From contig NZ_OX458932.1 of NCBI RefSeq assembly GCF_949774925.1, positions 2,108,001-2,172,000 on the forward strand: a stretch of DNA of 64,000 nucleotides. Reading direction: 5' to 3'. The DNA is from Candidatus Methylacidiphilum fumarolicum. Its GTDB lineage: Bacteria; Verrucomicrobiota; Verrucomicrobiia; Methylacidiphilales; Methylacidiphilaceae. A model generated the notes under the pieces. The model worked only from the letters and a program-made list of their open reading frames with translations, did not search any database and was not told the DNA's origin. The position numbers and the translations under genes were made by a program. Below, in pieces: positions 18,355 through 27,612 of the stretch (position 1 is the stretch's first letter; each line of letters begins with the position of its first letter).

Positions 18355-19599
18355 ATGCATATCGATTATATTCAGTCTATTTTTGCCCAAAGAATTGGAG
18401 GAGCTTCCTTTGGTGAAAGCACTCAGATATATAAATTTGAAAAAATCAAAAGAGCCAAACGATTGGCTCAAGCAAATAACCCTACCATCGAATTACTCGA
18501 TTTTGGCGTAGGTGAACCTGATGAGCCTGCCACCAAGGAAACTGTAAAGATCCTAGCCGAAGAGGCAGCAAAAGCCGAAAATCGCTTTTATGCGGACAAT
18601 GGAGGCCAACGGCTGAAAGAAGCAGCGGCTCGATACATGCAAAGAGTATGTGGGGTAACCGTTGATCCTCAAACTGAGATCATCCACTCCATAGGCATAA
18701 AAGCAGCATTATCCATTCTTCCTGCTGCCCTTATCAATCCAGGAGATTATGTGCTGATGACGGTTCCGGGATATCCTGTATTTGGCACACATGCCCAATA
18801 TTACGGGGGCCAAGTCTTTAATCTAGCATTACGCAAAGAAAATCATTTCTTACCAGATCTAGAGACTGTGCCTAAAGAAATCCTTTCTAAGGCCAAGGTC
18901 TTAGTCCTAAACTATCCTAACAATCCTACTGGAGCTGTTGCGACAAGGGAATTCTTTGAAGATGTGGTGAGATTTGCAATAAAAAACAGGCTGGTTGTGA
19001 TTCATGATTTTGCCTACGCTGGTTTGGTTTTTGAAGGCAAACCGCTAAGCTTTCTCTCTGTACCGGGAGCTAAAGAGGTGGGCATTGAACTTCATTCCGC
19101 AAGTAAAAATTTCAATATGACTGGTTGGCGTTGCGGGTTTGTTGTAGGCAATCCAAAACTCGTTAAGGCGTATGGATATGTCAAGGATCATACCGATTCA
19201 GGTCAATTTCTAGCTATCCAAAATGCTTATGCTTACTGTCTGGATCATAGTGAAATCACCGAAAGGATAGCACAGAAATATTCGCGTAGAATGGATCTTA
19301 TGGTAGAAACTCTTGGCAGCCTAGGTTTTAAAGCTGAAAAGCCAAAGGCCTCCTTCTTTCTTTATACAGAAGCTCCCAAAGGAGTTAGATACCATTCCAA
19401 AGAAATCTGGTTTCAGACCGCTGAGGATCTCACAGAATGGCTTATTCAGGAAAAACTTATTTCCACCGTTCCTTGGGATGATGCAGGTCCATTCTTAAGA
19501 TGGAGCGTTACCTATCCAGCTCAAAGCCCAGAAGTAGAAAAAGAAATAATGGCAAAGTTAAAGGATAGACTTTCTGACTGTTCCTGGGAATGGTCGTAG
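18355..19599 (+). CDS. dapL: LL-diaminopimelate aminotransferase
   Basis: Class I PLP aminotransferase that makes LL-diaminopimelate directly from tetrahydrodipicolinate in lysine and peptidoglycan synthesis, bypassing the succinylase steps. 414 aa. Seen: FGVGEPDEPAT, ENRFYADNGGQRLKEA, the NYPNNPTGA motif, the PLP lysine in HSASKNFNMTGWRCG, and the C-terminal Arg in FLRWSVTYP. DapL occurs in plants, Chlamydiae, Verrucomicrobia and some others, which fits the suggested lineage. Overlaps the helicase gene by 10 bp. Confidence 0.93.
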   Translation: MHIDYIQSIFAQRIGGASFGESTQIYKFEKIKRAKRLAQANNPTIELLDFGVGEPDEPATKETVKILAEEAAKAENRFYADNGGQRLKEAAARYMQRVCGVTVDPQTEIIHSIGIKAALSILPAALINPGDYVLMTVPGYPVFGTHAQYYGGQVFNLALRKENHFLPDLETVPKEILSKAKVLVLNYPNNPTGAVATREFFEDVVRFAIKNRLVVIHDFAYAGLVFEGKPLSFLSVPGAKEVGIELHSASKNFNMTGWRCGFVVGNPKLVKAYGYVKDHTDSGQFLAIQNAYAYCLDHSEITERIAQKYSRRMDLMVETLGSLGFKAEKPKASFFLYTEAPKGVRYHSKEIWFQTAEDLTEWLIQEKLISTVPWDDAGPFLRWSVTYPAQSPEVEKEIMAKLKDRLSDCSWEWS

Positions 19600-21674
19600 G
19601 TCTCTATAGGATAACACAAACTTTTTTTCGAGGAAAAAAGAACGAGGAAAATAGAATTGTGTCGATCGAATCAAGAAATGGTTTTTTAAATGGTCGACTC
19701 GAAAATCCAGAGGCAAAAGAGACCTCTTTAGACCCTTCCTTTTATTTTTCTCCTTCTGGTCCTCTAGCTCAAGCCGCTCATTTCGAGTACCGCCCTCAAC
19801 AAAAGCAGATGGCAGAAGCCATCTATAAAAGCCTTCAAAAGAGAAAACATCTGATTGTTGAAGCTCCCACGGGGACAGGTAAAAGTTTGGCATACCTACT
19901 TGCCGCACTTTGTTATTGTCAGAAGAATGCTCAAAGAGGGGTAATTTCTACTCATACCCTCAACCTCCAGGATCAACTTCTTCACAAGGATATTCCGCTG
20001 TTGAAAAAGATTTTCCCAAAAGAATTTTCTGTGGTCCTCCTTAAAGGACGTCAAAATTATATCTGTCCCAAAAGATTAGAAAAGGTACTCAAGCATGCGA
20101 CAGACCTCTTTCCTTCTTTTGAGATGACTGAGATCATGCGTATTTACGATTGGTCTGTAAGAACACAAACTGGCGATATCGAAGAGCTTCATCCTCTGCC
20201 TTCTTTTAACTTATGGAGCCAAATATGCTCCGAGCCCGGCATATGCCATCCGAGGAATTGCGCCAACAATCCACGCTGCTTTTATCACCTCTTTCGAGAA
20301 CAAAGTGCTCACTCAGATTTAACAATCGTTAACCACGCCCTTTATTTTTCCCTGCTTGGAAGGACTACTGATTCCCAACTTCAAAAAGAAGAAGGCCTGC
20401 CTTTTGGAGAAAATTTCGTCATTTTTGATGAGGCGCATACCATTGAAAAAATCGCTTCCAATCAGTTAGGATTTTCAACTTCTAAATTTCGGCTTCAGAA
20501 CTTGCTTTTTCGGCTTTTTAATCCTATCACTCACAAGGGGTTGCTCCTTTTTCTAAAGGATAGCAATTTCGTTCCAATGGTGCACAAAGCTTACCAAGAA
20601 GTGGGTTCTTTGTTTAAATCCATTGCTGAAAATCTTGTAAAACTGTCTATTCAAGAACACAGAATTCTTGAACCAATACCTTTACCCAACGCTTTGCCAG
20701 AGACTTTAAACACTATTGTTGAAAAGCTCTCTCATGCTGTAGCAAATTTGCCAGATAAAGAAATCAAAGAAGAAATAACAAATTGTATTGAAAAAATCAC
20801 CCTGGAAAGTAATGCCATTATCAATTTTTTTGAAATGCGTATTCCAGATCATGTTTACTGGATAGAACTGGAAGAACCTAATCCCGAATCAAATGTGCAA
20901 CTTCTGGCTACCCCATTGGATGTCGGCCCATTATTGCAATCTTTCCTCTATGAAAAAGAAGTTTCAGTAATTATGACCAGTGCCACACTAAAAGTCGCCA
21001 ATAGTTTTTCTTTTTTCCAAAATCGTGTTGGTCTTTTTTCTCAAACCCTTTCCTTGGAATCGCCTTTTGATTACGGAAGGCAGATGAAAATCCTTATTCC
21101 TAAAGATATGCCTGATCCCTCCAGTAGCTTTTATGAAGCAGCCCTGGCATTCTGGATAGAAAGATTAGTCAAACAGACAGCAGGATCAGCTTTGGTACTT
21201 TTTACAAACCGTAAGACATTAGCAAATATGGTAGAAGCCCTTAGTTCCAAATTTGCCGAACTTGGCTTCCCTCTCTATGTACAGGATGGAAAGACCTCTC
21301 GACACAAGCTTTTGAAACTTTTCAAGGAAGCCAAACATTCGATCCTCTTTGGGATGGATAGTTTCTGGCAGGGAATAGATGTCCCTGGGGATTCCTTAAA
21401 AAATGTAATCATCACCAAACTGCCCTTCTCATCCCCTGACCATCCACAAGTGCAAGCAAAATGCGAAAAATTAGAAAAGCAAGGACTGAATGCTTTTGTT
21501 CATTATAGCCTACCAGAGGCTGTTTTAAAGTTCCGCCAAGGGATTGGTAGGTTAATAAGAAGTAAAGAAGATAAAGGCATTGTAGCCGTTCTTGATTCAA
21601 GAATCCTTTCTAAATCATATGGAAAAATTTTTCTTAATTCGATTCCCAATACCCCTATTGAAATTATCGAATAA
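19590..21674 (+). CDS. dinG: DinG/XPD-type ATP-dependent helicase
   Basis: 694-aa SF2 helicase. Walker A is EAPTGTGKS (about residue 92), Walker B DEAH appears in VIFDEAHTIE, and the C-terminal motor has MTSATL, DSFWQGIDVPG and RQGIGRLIRS. Four cysteines between the motor motifs (NYICPK, QICSEP, GICHPR with NCANNPRC) match the 4Fe-4S domain of DinG and XPD. Likely unwinds forked or R-loop DNA during repair or replication. Starts inside the end of dapL. Confidence 0.9.
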   Translation: MVVGLYRITQTFFRGKKNEENRIVSIESRNGFLNGRLENPEAKETSLDPSFYFSPSGPLAQAAHFEYRPQQKQMAEAIYKSLQKRKHLIVEAPTGTGKSLAYLLAALCYCQKNAQRGVISTHTLNLQDQLLHKDIPLLKKIFPKEFSVVLLKGRQNYICPKRLEKVLKHATDLFPSFEMTEIMRIYDWSVRTQTGDIEELHPLPSFNLWSQICSEPGICHPRNCANNPRCFYHLFREQSAHSDLTIVNHALYFSLLGRTTDSQLQKEEGLPFGENFVIFDEAHTIEKIASNQLGFSTSKFRLQNLLFRLFNPITHKGLLLFLKDSNFVPMVHKAYQEVGSLFKSIAENLVKLSIQEHRILEPIPLPNALPETLNTIVEKLSHAVANLPDKEIKEEITNCIEKITLESNAIINFFEMRIPDHVYWIELEEPNPESNVQLLATPLDVGPLLQSFLYEKEVSVIMTSATLKVANSFSFFQNRVGLFSQTLSLESPFDYGRQMKILIPKDMPDPSSSFYEAALAFWIERLVKQTAGSALVLFTNRKTLANMVEALSSKFAELGFPLYVQDGKTSRHKLLKLFKEAKHSILFGMDSFWQGIDVPGDSLKNVIITKLPFSSPDHPQVQAKCEKLEKQGLNAFVHYSLPEAVLKFRQGIGRLIRSKEDKGIVAVLDSRILSKSYGKIFLNSIPNTPIEIIE

Positions 21675-21874
21675 CCACAAAATGGCTCTTTGCATTTAGG
21701 AAATACGTAAAAGCTTTTCTCTAACCTTTGCCTGTTCCAGAGGAGAATACTTCTGCACCTTTTCCTTCTAATCCTTTCCCCTAAAAACATGTTTAGCTTA
21801 TCACTGATCAATAAATATTGCTATTTCCTTATTAAGGGAGTATTCTTTACGATAAAAACATCCTGATAAAAATT

Positions 21875-22231
21875 ATGAAAACAACAATCCACCTGCTCGT
21901 TTTGTTATCCCTTAGTTTTCTTTTACCCATCTTATCCCTCCATGCCCAGGATGAGAAAACTGTCATCAAAGGCAAAGTCATTGATTTGGTTTGCTACCTT
22001 GATCATGGAGCTGAAGGCGAAAAACATTTGAAGTGTGCCAAAACTTGTATCGGATCAGGATTGCCTGTGGGGTTGAAAGGCGAAGATGGGAAGCTTTATC
22101 TCATAGTCGGAGAACATAAGCCGATAAACTCAGAACTTGTTTCTAAAGCCCAGCAAATCATTACTGTAAAAGGCAAAGTCGTTAGTAAAGATGGATTTAA
22201 TTTGATAGAAAATGCTGAAATAGTTCAATAA
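21875..22231 (+). CDS. Small secreted Cys-containing OB-like protein
   Basis: 118 aa with a signal peptide (MKTTIHLLVLLSLSFLLP, cleavage near LHAQDE). The mature 93 residues have a short beta-rich body (TVIKGKVIDLVCYL and ITVKGKVVSKDGFNLIE look like first and last OB-fold strands) and three cysteines spaced C-x14-C-x3-C (LVCYLDH, LKCAKTC). Similar small proteins occur in aerobic environmental bacteria, but I know no function; a redox or metal-binding role is a guess. The 200-bp leader has no clear promoter. Confidence 0.65.
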   Translation: MKTTIHLLVLLSLSFLLPILSLHAQDEKTVIKGKVIDLVCYLDHGAEGEKHLKCAKTCIGSGLPVGLKGEDGKLYLIVGEHKPINSELVSKAQQIITVKGKVVSKDGFNLIENAEIVQ

Positions 22232-22240
22232 TATAGCCTT

Positions 22241-22349
22241 TTCTGTTCCTAAAACCTACTTTGGACTTGCTTACGCTTGATCCAAGTTTGTTCATTCCAC
22301 CTTAGTCTTGTGTCGGGATGCCCCGAGACTACCAAGACTGTTTCGTTCT
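22241..22349. repeat. Diverged repeat, copy A, with a 36-nt hairpin
   Basis: About 109 bp that aligns with 29232-29341 with one gap and roughly two-thirds identity. It holds an inverted repeat at 22304-22339: outer arms AGTCTTG and CAAGACT, inner arms TCGGG and CCCGA, loop ATGC on the plus strand. Placed just beyond the end of the decayed IS607-type element, so it may be the non-coding right end of that element. Not translated convincingly in any frame. Confidence 0.6.
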
Positions 22350-23218
22350 CCGGGGGAAGCAGGCTGTATCCAGCACTTCGTCATGTCCATTACAACAGAC
22401 ATGCTTCCGGTGCCTGGAGCCGTCCTCTTCGGAACCGTACCCCTCATCGGGATTCTCATCAGGTGGCAGTCCGCTATTACAGATAAACCCTCCAATAGCA
22501 TCGCATGCTGCCAGTTCTGCGGCGTCCACGAAAAAAATCTTTCGACCTCCGATCCTTTTTTTAAGGTGGTATGCGCTAACCCCTCCGTATAGCTCGCACA
22601 CCCGCCATGCAGGCATACAAACTTGTCCCCAGTGCGATTCTTCTATTGAACCTACCCACACCACGGACAAAGCCAGAGAGCTATAGGCTAGATTTACCTT
22701 CTCTCAACGGTAACCTCCCGAAGGCGCCAGAAATTCGATTGGCTCTTGAAGCACACTGCTACTCATTAGTAGAATGCGCCTGGTATGCTCTTTACTTGGA
22801 GCGTTCCCCATCTATATGTAAATTCTCAGAAACAAGTACTGAAGCTCTTCGTAAGGTAAGAAGAGGGCTTAGGCTTGTATTTATCTGCCTCTCTATTTCC
22901 GCCTGCCCCAAGCGCACAGAAGGCCGCCCGCTTTTTCTTCCCCCAGGTTGTGCTGGCGGATGCGGCTTGCTTTACTCCCCAAACCCTTCCATATTTCTTT
23001 TTTTGGGTATCTGTGAAAACTCCAGAAAGTCTAGCATCTCTTCCTGCAGAGAGAGGGATTCGCCCACTTATGACTGGGATTTGGTCCTAAGAGAGGAGCA
23101 TAACTTCTAGGGGCCATTCGAAACCGAACCGAACCAGTTAGTCCTTGTGAGTCGCCACGATCCAGGAGATCTCTCCCCCGTTCCCTCATCTCCATCTGAC
23201 GTGAGGAAATTCTTTTTC
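22350..23218. other. Decayed insertion-sequence body, no intact gene
   Basis: Lies between the recombinase relic and the hairpin repeat; visibly richer in G+C than the neighbouring genes. Several short reading frames exist on both strands but none reaches the length or motifs of a TnpB or other transposase, and I could not join them. By position this is where the second gene of an IS607 element would sit on the minus strand. I see no promoter or RNA gene here. Confidence 0.4.
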
Positions 23219-23541
23219 TTATAGTTTAGCCCTCTGCTTGCAATCCTCGAGGCGTTCGACCACCGTTTTGCCTTGAGCCAGGCAAAACCTTGCCAGCGCT
23301 TCCCGCTGATTCTCGAGATCCTCCTCTTGCCCAGCGCTGGATACTTTTATGTACACACTTGAGCGACGCTCTCATCGCCTTTTGGCAGCCTCCCCACAGG
23401 TTATCCTCGTATGAGAAATAGCGCCGGTTCGTCGGAGTCCGTTTGGCTGGCACCTCCCCTTCCCTCCGCCTTTCGCTACTGCCTATTTGCGCTCCGATCA
23501 ATCAGCACGCCAAACTTCTCCGGCGAATAGATGTTCGCCAT
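23219..23541 (-). pseudogene. Broken IS607-type serine recombinase (tnpA)
   Basis: Read on the minus strand from ATG at 23541. Three frames must be joined: a start with SPEKFGVLIDRS (MerR-like helix-turn-helix), then AKRTPTNRRYFSYED in a second frame (the typical IS607 wing), then VYIKVSSAGQEEDLENQRE and FCLAQGKTVVERLED in a third, which is the serine-resolvase N-terminus with the catalytic Ser in VSS. At least one stop and two frameshifts break it, and it ends about 45 residues into the catalytic domain. IS607 TnpA normally has about 200 aa. Confidence 0.72.
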
Positions 23542-23792
23542 GCCTGTTTATAACTAGATTGGCATGGCAATAGCAATAACCATTCTTTACCCTCTCTTTG
23601 GATTTTTTTCTAAAGATAATACAACGGATATTGTCTTTCCATTCTCGGTTATTTCTTTTACAACTAGCTACTCTTTAGCGACTCGATAGGATATGCTTGC
23701 CAATGGCATTTAAAAGCAAGTAGTAAATTTTAGCTATTTTAGCTATCCTATGATAAAAAGTGGAATAGGTCAGCTAGCTCTTTTTTGTTTCT

Positions 23793-24566
23793 ATGCTCTT
23801 TTTGGATCCTCCTTATCAGCCAAGGATTATTATAGAAAACGAAGATTTTGCTGTTGTCGATAAACCCCCCTTTTTTCTTTCTCATCCAACAAAGAAAAAA
23901 AGAGGATTCAGTCTTCTGGAATGGCTTTATAATCAGAACAATCAAATTCCATGGAAGCTTATTCACAGGCTAGATCGTGAAACTAGCGGCCTATTATTGG
24001 TAGCTAAAAATAATGCTTCAGCAGCGTATTTTGGTCGTCAAATGGAAAAAAGGTTAATCCGCAAAGGCTATTTTGCTATTACTTGGGGTGAACTGAAAGC
24101 CGATTATCTAAAAATTGAAGCTCCGCTCGGCTATCTAGGAGTTTCGAGTGAGAATGAAATCGTGATCCGTCAAGGTATCCAATCAAATGGAAGTCAAGCC
24201 ATCACAGAAATTTATCCTCTAGGCTATGGCGGAGGACACAGCTTACTATGGGTAAAACCTCAAACTGGAAAACTACATCAAATCAGAGTCCATCTATCCC
24301 TTATCAAACATCCTATTGTTGGAGATAAACTTTATGGCCCTAATCCATCCTACTTTTTGGATTTTTCAAAACAGGGATGGACAAAAGAAATGGAAAAAAG
24401 TCTACTTTTGCCAAGACATGCTTTGCATGCAGCTTTTCTTTCTTTTTTCTGGAAAGGGAATAAACAGACTGTCTTTTTGCCTCTTTCTGATGATCTCGAA
24501 CAGTTTTTAAAACTAACGAAAGGTTTTCAGAAAATTCATAATCCACGATTTTTTGAAATCTCATAA
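23793..24566 (+). CDS. RluA-family RNA pseudouridine synthase
   Basis: 257 aa. The catalytic block HRLDRETSGLLL (Asp near residue 64) is intact, preceded by FAVVDKPP and followed by TGKLHQIRVHLS and HPIVGDKLYG. No S4 domain at the N-terminus, so it is closer to RluA/RluE-like or TruC-type enzymes than RluD. RNA target (23S, 16S or tRNA) cannot be told. ATG at 23793 sits just beyond the decayed insertion region, with the intergenic stretch 23542-23792 AT-rich and otherwise empty. Confidence 0.9.
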   Translation: MLFLDPPYQPRIIIENEDFAVVDKPPFFLSHPTKKKRGFSLLEWLYNQNNQIPWKLIHRLDRETSGLLLVAKNNASAAYFGRQMEKRLIRKGYFAITWGELKADYLKIEAPLGYLGVSSENEIVIRQGIQSNGSQAITEIYPLGYGGGHSLLWVKPQTGKLHQIRVHLSLIKHPIVGDKLYGPNPSYFLDFSKQGWTKEMEKSLLLPRHALHAAFLSFFWKGNKQTVFLPLSDDLEQFLKLTKGFQKIHNPRFFEIS

Positions 24567-24730
24567 ACCCCTATACCATTGGCTATCTAGCTCCCCTAGA
24601 AACCGACGAATTGAATCCCTAAAAGATAACTGACTTGTCATCAATTCCCTAAGGCTTTCTTAGCGCTAGTCTTGATTCTGCCAATTAAACCAATGAATTC
24701 AAAATCCGAAACATGGCATTGGAATTCTTT

Positions 24731-25744
24731 TTACATGATAAGGACTGCCCGGGATAATATTTCTCCTCTTTTTAGTTTTAACAAAGCTTCCGATGCCTGT
24801 TCTAAAGTAAATGTTTGACTGATTGCTTTGATTTTCCCTTCCGCTGCAAGCCGCAAGACTTCTTTCATTTCCTCTCTGGGGCCAATAACAGTTCCTAAAA
24901 TGACTTTTTCTTCCACAAAAGAAAATGCTCCTAGCTCAGCATTAACACCCAAAACGATCTTACCACCAGGTTTAACCAACGAGATCGCCTGTTGGGCAAT
25001 CGCATTGGAAGGCGCAAAAACAACCGCACAATCAATATCTCCTTCCTTGTTCAACTTTTCTAAATGTTGTGAGTCATTGGCATCAATACAATCATGAGCT
25101 CCAAGCTCTTTTGCTATTTGCAAATGTCTAGGGTTTCTAGACAGTGCTATAACGGTGGCACCCGCGAGACGAGCAAATTGTACAGCCATGTGCCCTACTC
25201 CACCAATACCAAAGATCGCCACGCGTTTGCCAAGCAATGGTCCAGCTTTTTGTATCGCATGGAAAGCCGTAATTCCTGGACAAAATAAAGGAGCTGCCTC
25301 CACCGCTGATAGAGAATCAGGGATAGGATAGAGAAAATCCTCTTTTCCAACAACAAATTCGGCATAACCACCATCCACTGTCTCTCCGGTAATTTCTTTA
25401 CAAGGACAAAGCTGTTCTCTCCCAGTCCGACAGTAAGGACATCTTCCACACGAAGACCACAGAGGCTGTAGTCCCACTCGATCACCATTTTTAAAATGAG
25501 AGACACGGCTCCCCACCTCCTCGATCTTTCCAACAATTTCATGCCCAGGGATAATAGGAAGTTTTGATGGCACCCCCCTTTTTATCCAATCCCCTTCAAT
25601 CATATGCAAGTTGGATCGACACACCCCACAGGCTTCGGTTCGAATTAATACTTCATCCTCTTTAAGCCGAGGCAGATCCATTTGTTGGAGTATCAACGGT
25701 TTTTCTTCTAAAGGAGAAAGTTTGGTCAACAAAATGGCTTTCAT
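24731..25744 (-). CDS. Zinc-dependent alcohol dehydrogenase (MDR family)
   Basis: 337 aa. Catalytic zinc ligands are seen in CGVCRSN (Cys), PGHE (His-Glu) and the later FCPG Cys; the structural zinc has CGRCPYC and LCPC. The NAD(P) fold follows at IFGIGGVGHMAVQFARL. It resembles the AdhP/AdhA class of primary alcohol dehydrogenases rather than class III. Its start is only 44 bp from the right end of the IS200/IS605 element, so its promoter may have been altered by that insertion (inference). Confidence 0.92.
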   Translation of the reverse strand: MKAILLTKLSPLEEKPLILQQMDLPRLKEDEVLIRTEACGVCRSNLHMIEGDWIKRGVPSKLPIIPGHEIVGKIEEVGSRVSHFKNGDRVGLQPLWSSCGRCPYCRTGREQLCPCKEITGETVDGGYAEFVVGKEDFLYPIPDSLSAVEAAPLFCPGITAFHAIQKAGPLLGKRVAIFGIGGVGHMAVQFARLAGATVIALSRNPRHLQIAKELGAHDCIDANDSQHLEKLNKEGDIDCAVVFAPSNAIAQQAISLVKPGGKIVLGVNAELGAFSFVEEKVILGTVIGPREEMKEVLRLAAEGKIKAISQTFTLEQASEALLKLKRGEILSRAVLIM

Positions 25745-25787
25745 TTTTCAATCTTTCCAATCAGCATTTGATAAAGAATGAGCATAT

Positions 25788-25958
25788 TTTGTGACACTCT
25801 CAACCCGCTGAAGCGGGTGAGCTTCTAGCTAGTACGCACGGCTTGTGGGCGGTTCCCGTGGGGAACCCGCCGGCGAACCGGCGGCGCTTGAGGCCGTGCT
25901 TCAGCTAGACAACGTTGGCCCGTGTCCGGGCTACTACTGCTTCCCAGCCGCCGGTTGT
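25788..25958 (-). ncRNA. Predicted TnpB guide-RNA (omega/reRNA) scaffold
   Basis: Non-coding stretch from the tnpB stop to the right end, transcribed with tnpB. Complementary arms: CTAGCT at 25825 with AGCTAG at 25903; GCACGGC at 25836 with GCCGTGC at 25893; an inner 7-bp hairpin at 25867-25884 closed by a CGAA loop; and the terminal hairpin at 25803. Together they give a branched fold of about 110 nt. In known TnpB systems the guide is the flank just past the right end; here that would be the sequence running toward the alcohol dehydrogenase start. Not tested. Confidence 0.6.
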
Positions 25959-27137
25959 TCATCCCGGCGGCCCGCCCTCGCAGAGGCCGGGTCGCAGATA
26001 CGTGATGCGCGTTGGAAACGGCACCACCTGACCGAAGGCCAGCGGATGCCTGTTGACGCCGCCGACCACATCCCGGTGACCCTGAAAGCCACATTTCGGG
26101 CATCGCCAGTTCCGTCCATTGGGCTTGTGGCGATGGCCGCATTCCGGACACCGGCTGGACGTGCCGCGCTCGTCCCCGGTGAAGCACGCGATGCGGGCTT
26201 GCTCCGACTTCTGCATCAAATAGTCCAAATCCTTGCCGTATTCCCACTGGCTCATCCGCTGGTTGTGACGGCGTCCGCAAGCGCCTCGGCGCGCCCCATC
26301 CGGGTTGCCGGCGAAGATGGATTGAATTCCATGATACAGGCAGAAGTCTACGACCTTCCGGATGCCTTTGTGACGCAGGTCGCAAATCCTGCGTTTATGA
26401 CGCAGCGTACGCTCCGCTCTGGCTCGTCCGAGCTTGCGCCAACGGCGGGAGCCCTTCTTGCATCGGGAGCGCTTTTTCTGGATTTCGCCGAGATGCTTGC
26501 TGTGCAGCCGCTTGATGGTTCGCATTCCCCGCCCAGAAACGACTAGGGCGTTCCCGTTGTTGGTGACTACGGCGGCGTGGTGAATTTGGCCGAAATCCAC
26601 CGTGGCACACCGCTCCGTGATTCCTTGCGAGTTCGGATCGGTTGTGGATTCGTCCAGGGTTACGTGCAATTCGTTGTGCAGACCATTCCAGACGACCTTG
26701 CAAGCGGATTTTCGCGAGAGCCAAGCGGGACGTGGCAACACCAGGGATGATCGGTCTCGTCCCATGGGGAGGATGATCCGCTTTTCCTCCAATCCCATTG
26801 CCTGGGCCGGCCACATCAGAGGGAAAAAGCGTTTGTCCTTGTATGGATAGCGGATCTCCTTGCGTCCTGCGCGGCGGTTCCTGCCAGTTGCTTCCACGGC
26901 TGCGTCGAATGCGCAAAAGACCTGTTGGACGCTTTGGGAATGCAAGGCATAGCGTCCTCCGGCGGTGGCTTCGTGATATTCTTTACGCCCAGGCCAAGAG
27001 GCATTCGTCTCGCGAGCCTTGAGATGCATATCGCGGCACGCCATCCAGACCTTGGCCGCCTCCATCTGGCCTTGCCGGATGATGGCAGCCTGCCTTTTGG
27101 AGATACGCTTCAAGGATAGGATGCGGACCCGTTCCAT
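25959..27137 (-). CDS. tnpB: TnpB RNA-guided nuclease (OrfB of IS200/IS605)
   Basis: 392 aa from the ATG at 27137; a longer frame from 27215 would overlap tnpA and is not favoured. RuvC-I Asp lies in ATVDFGQ (about residue 181), the zinc finger has CPEC and CPKC (about 330-349), and the RuvC-III Asp is in GHRDVVGG (about 356). At the usual RuvC-II Glu position it has Asn (AGNPDG, about 278), while a Glu appears in DERGTSS (about 323), as in TnpBs with a rearranged active site. Frame intact, so it may still be active. GC-rich codon use, unlike neighbours. Confidence 0.85.
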   Translation of the reverse strand: MERVRILSLKRISKRQAAIIRQGQMEAAKVWMACRDMHLKARETNASWPGRKEYHEATAGGRYALHSQSVQQVFCAFDAAVEATGRNRRAGRKEIRYPYKDKRFFPLMWPAQAMGLEEKRIILPMGRDRSSLVLPRPAWLSRKSACKVVWNGLHNELHVTLDESTTDPNSQGITERCATVDFGQIHHAAVVTNNGNALVVSGRGMRTIKRLHSKHLGEIQKKRSRCKKGSRRWRKLGRARAERTLRHKRRICDLRHKGIRKVVDFCLYHGIQSIFAGNPDGARRGACGRRHNQRMSQWEYGKDLDYLMQKSEQARIACFTGDERGTSSRCPECGHRHKPNGRNWRCPKCGFQGHRDVVGGVNRHPLAFGQVVPFPTRITYLRPGLCEGGPPG

Positions 27138-27155
27138 AGATGCTATCCTAGCATT

Positions 27156-27571
27156 ATGGCTGATACATTGCAAACCGGAAAAACGCGATGGGCGCATTAT
27201 CAGATCGCCTACCACTTTGTATGGATACCAAAATACCGTCGCAGAATCCTATCCGGCGAGGTGGACGCGGCCTGCAAGGCTCTGCTCGCCGAATGCTGCC
27301 GGCAACACGGTTTTCGGCTGCCAGCTTTGGAAACAGACATCGACCATGTGCATTGCTTCGTATCGGCATCTCCTCGCTGGTCTCCGTCAACGATCGTGGG
27401 ACTCCTCAAGGGTTACACGTCCCGCGGGGCTCTCGGGAACGGTTCCCGAAGCTCAAGAACATTGGGCATCGCCGGGAACACCTATGGACGCAAGCTTACT
27501 ATGTGGGAACGGCTGGTACAGTATCTGCGGAAGTCATCCGTCGATACATCGCGGATTGCCAAGGGAAATAG
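27156..27571 (+). pseudogene. tnpA: Y1 transposase TnpA of IS200/IS605, frameshifted
   Basis: HUH single-strand transposase. The first frame gives FVWIPKYRRRIL and the HUH motif DIDHVHCF; it leaves the family pattern after GYTSRGAL near 27430. The family resumes in the next frame with RERFPKLK, LWTQAYYVG and the catalytic-Tyr region VSAEVIRRYIADCQ ending at 27571. One missing base near 27433 explains the break. All key residues survive if the frames are joined, so the inactivation is recent. Starts 18 bp from the tnpB start, divergently. Confidence 0.82.
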
Positions 27572-27596
27572 CATGGATTGCGGCGCTCTCATCCCA

Positions 27597-27612
27597 ATCC
27601 CCTAAAGGGGAT
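27597..27612. repeat. Left-end hairpin of the IS200/IS605 element
   Basis: ATCCCC-TAAA-GGGGAT, identical in the deleted copy (59682-59697). Extends with a CCC/GGG stem around a one-base bulge in this copy. Expected recognition site for the TnpA dimer at the left end. Confidence 0.75.

Noticed and set aside
22318..23110. Several overlapping frames in the decayed element
   Set aside because: None shows known domains or reaches a plausible length; G+C-rich relic sequence gives open frames by chance.
25845..26546. Long plus-strand frame opposite tnpB
   Set aside because: It is the antisense of the GC-rich tnpB; high G+C removes stops. No motif or start signal supports it.
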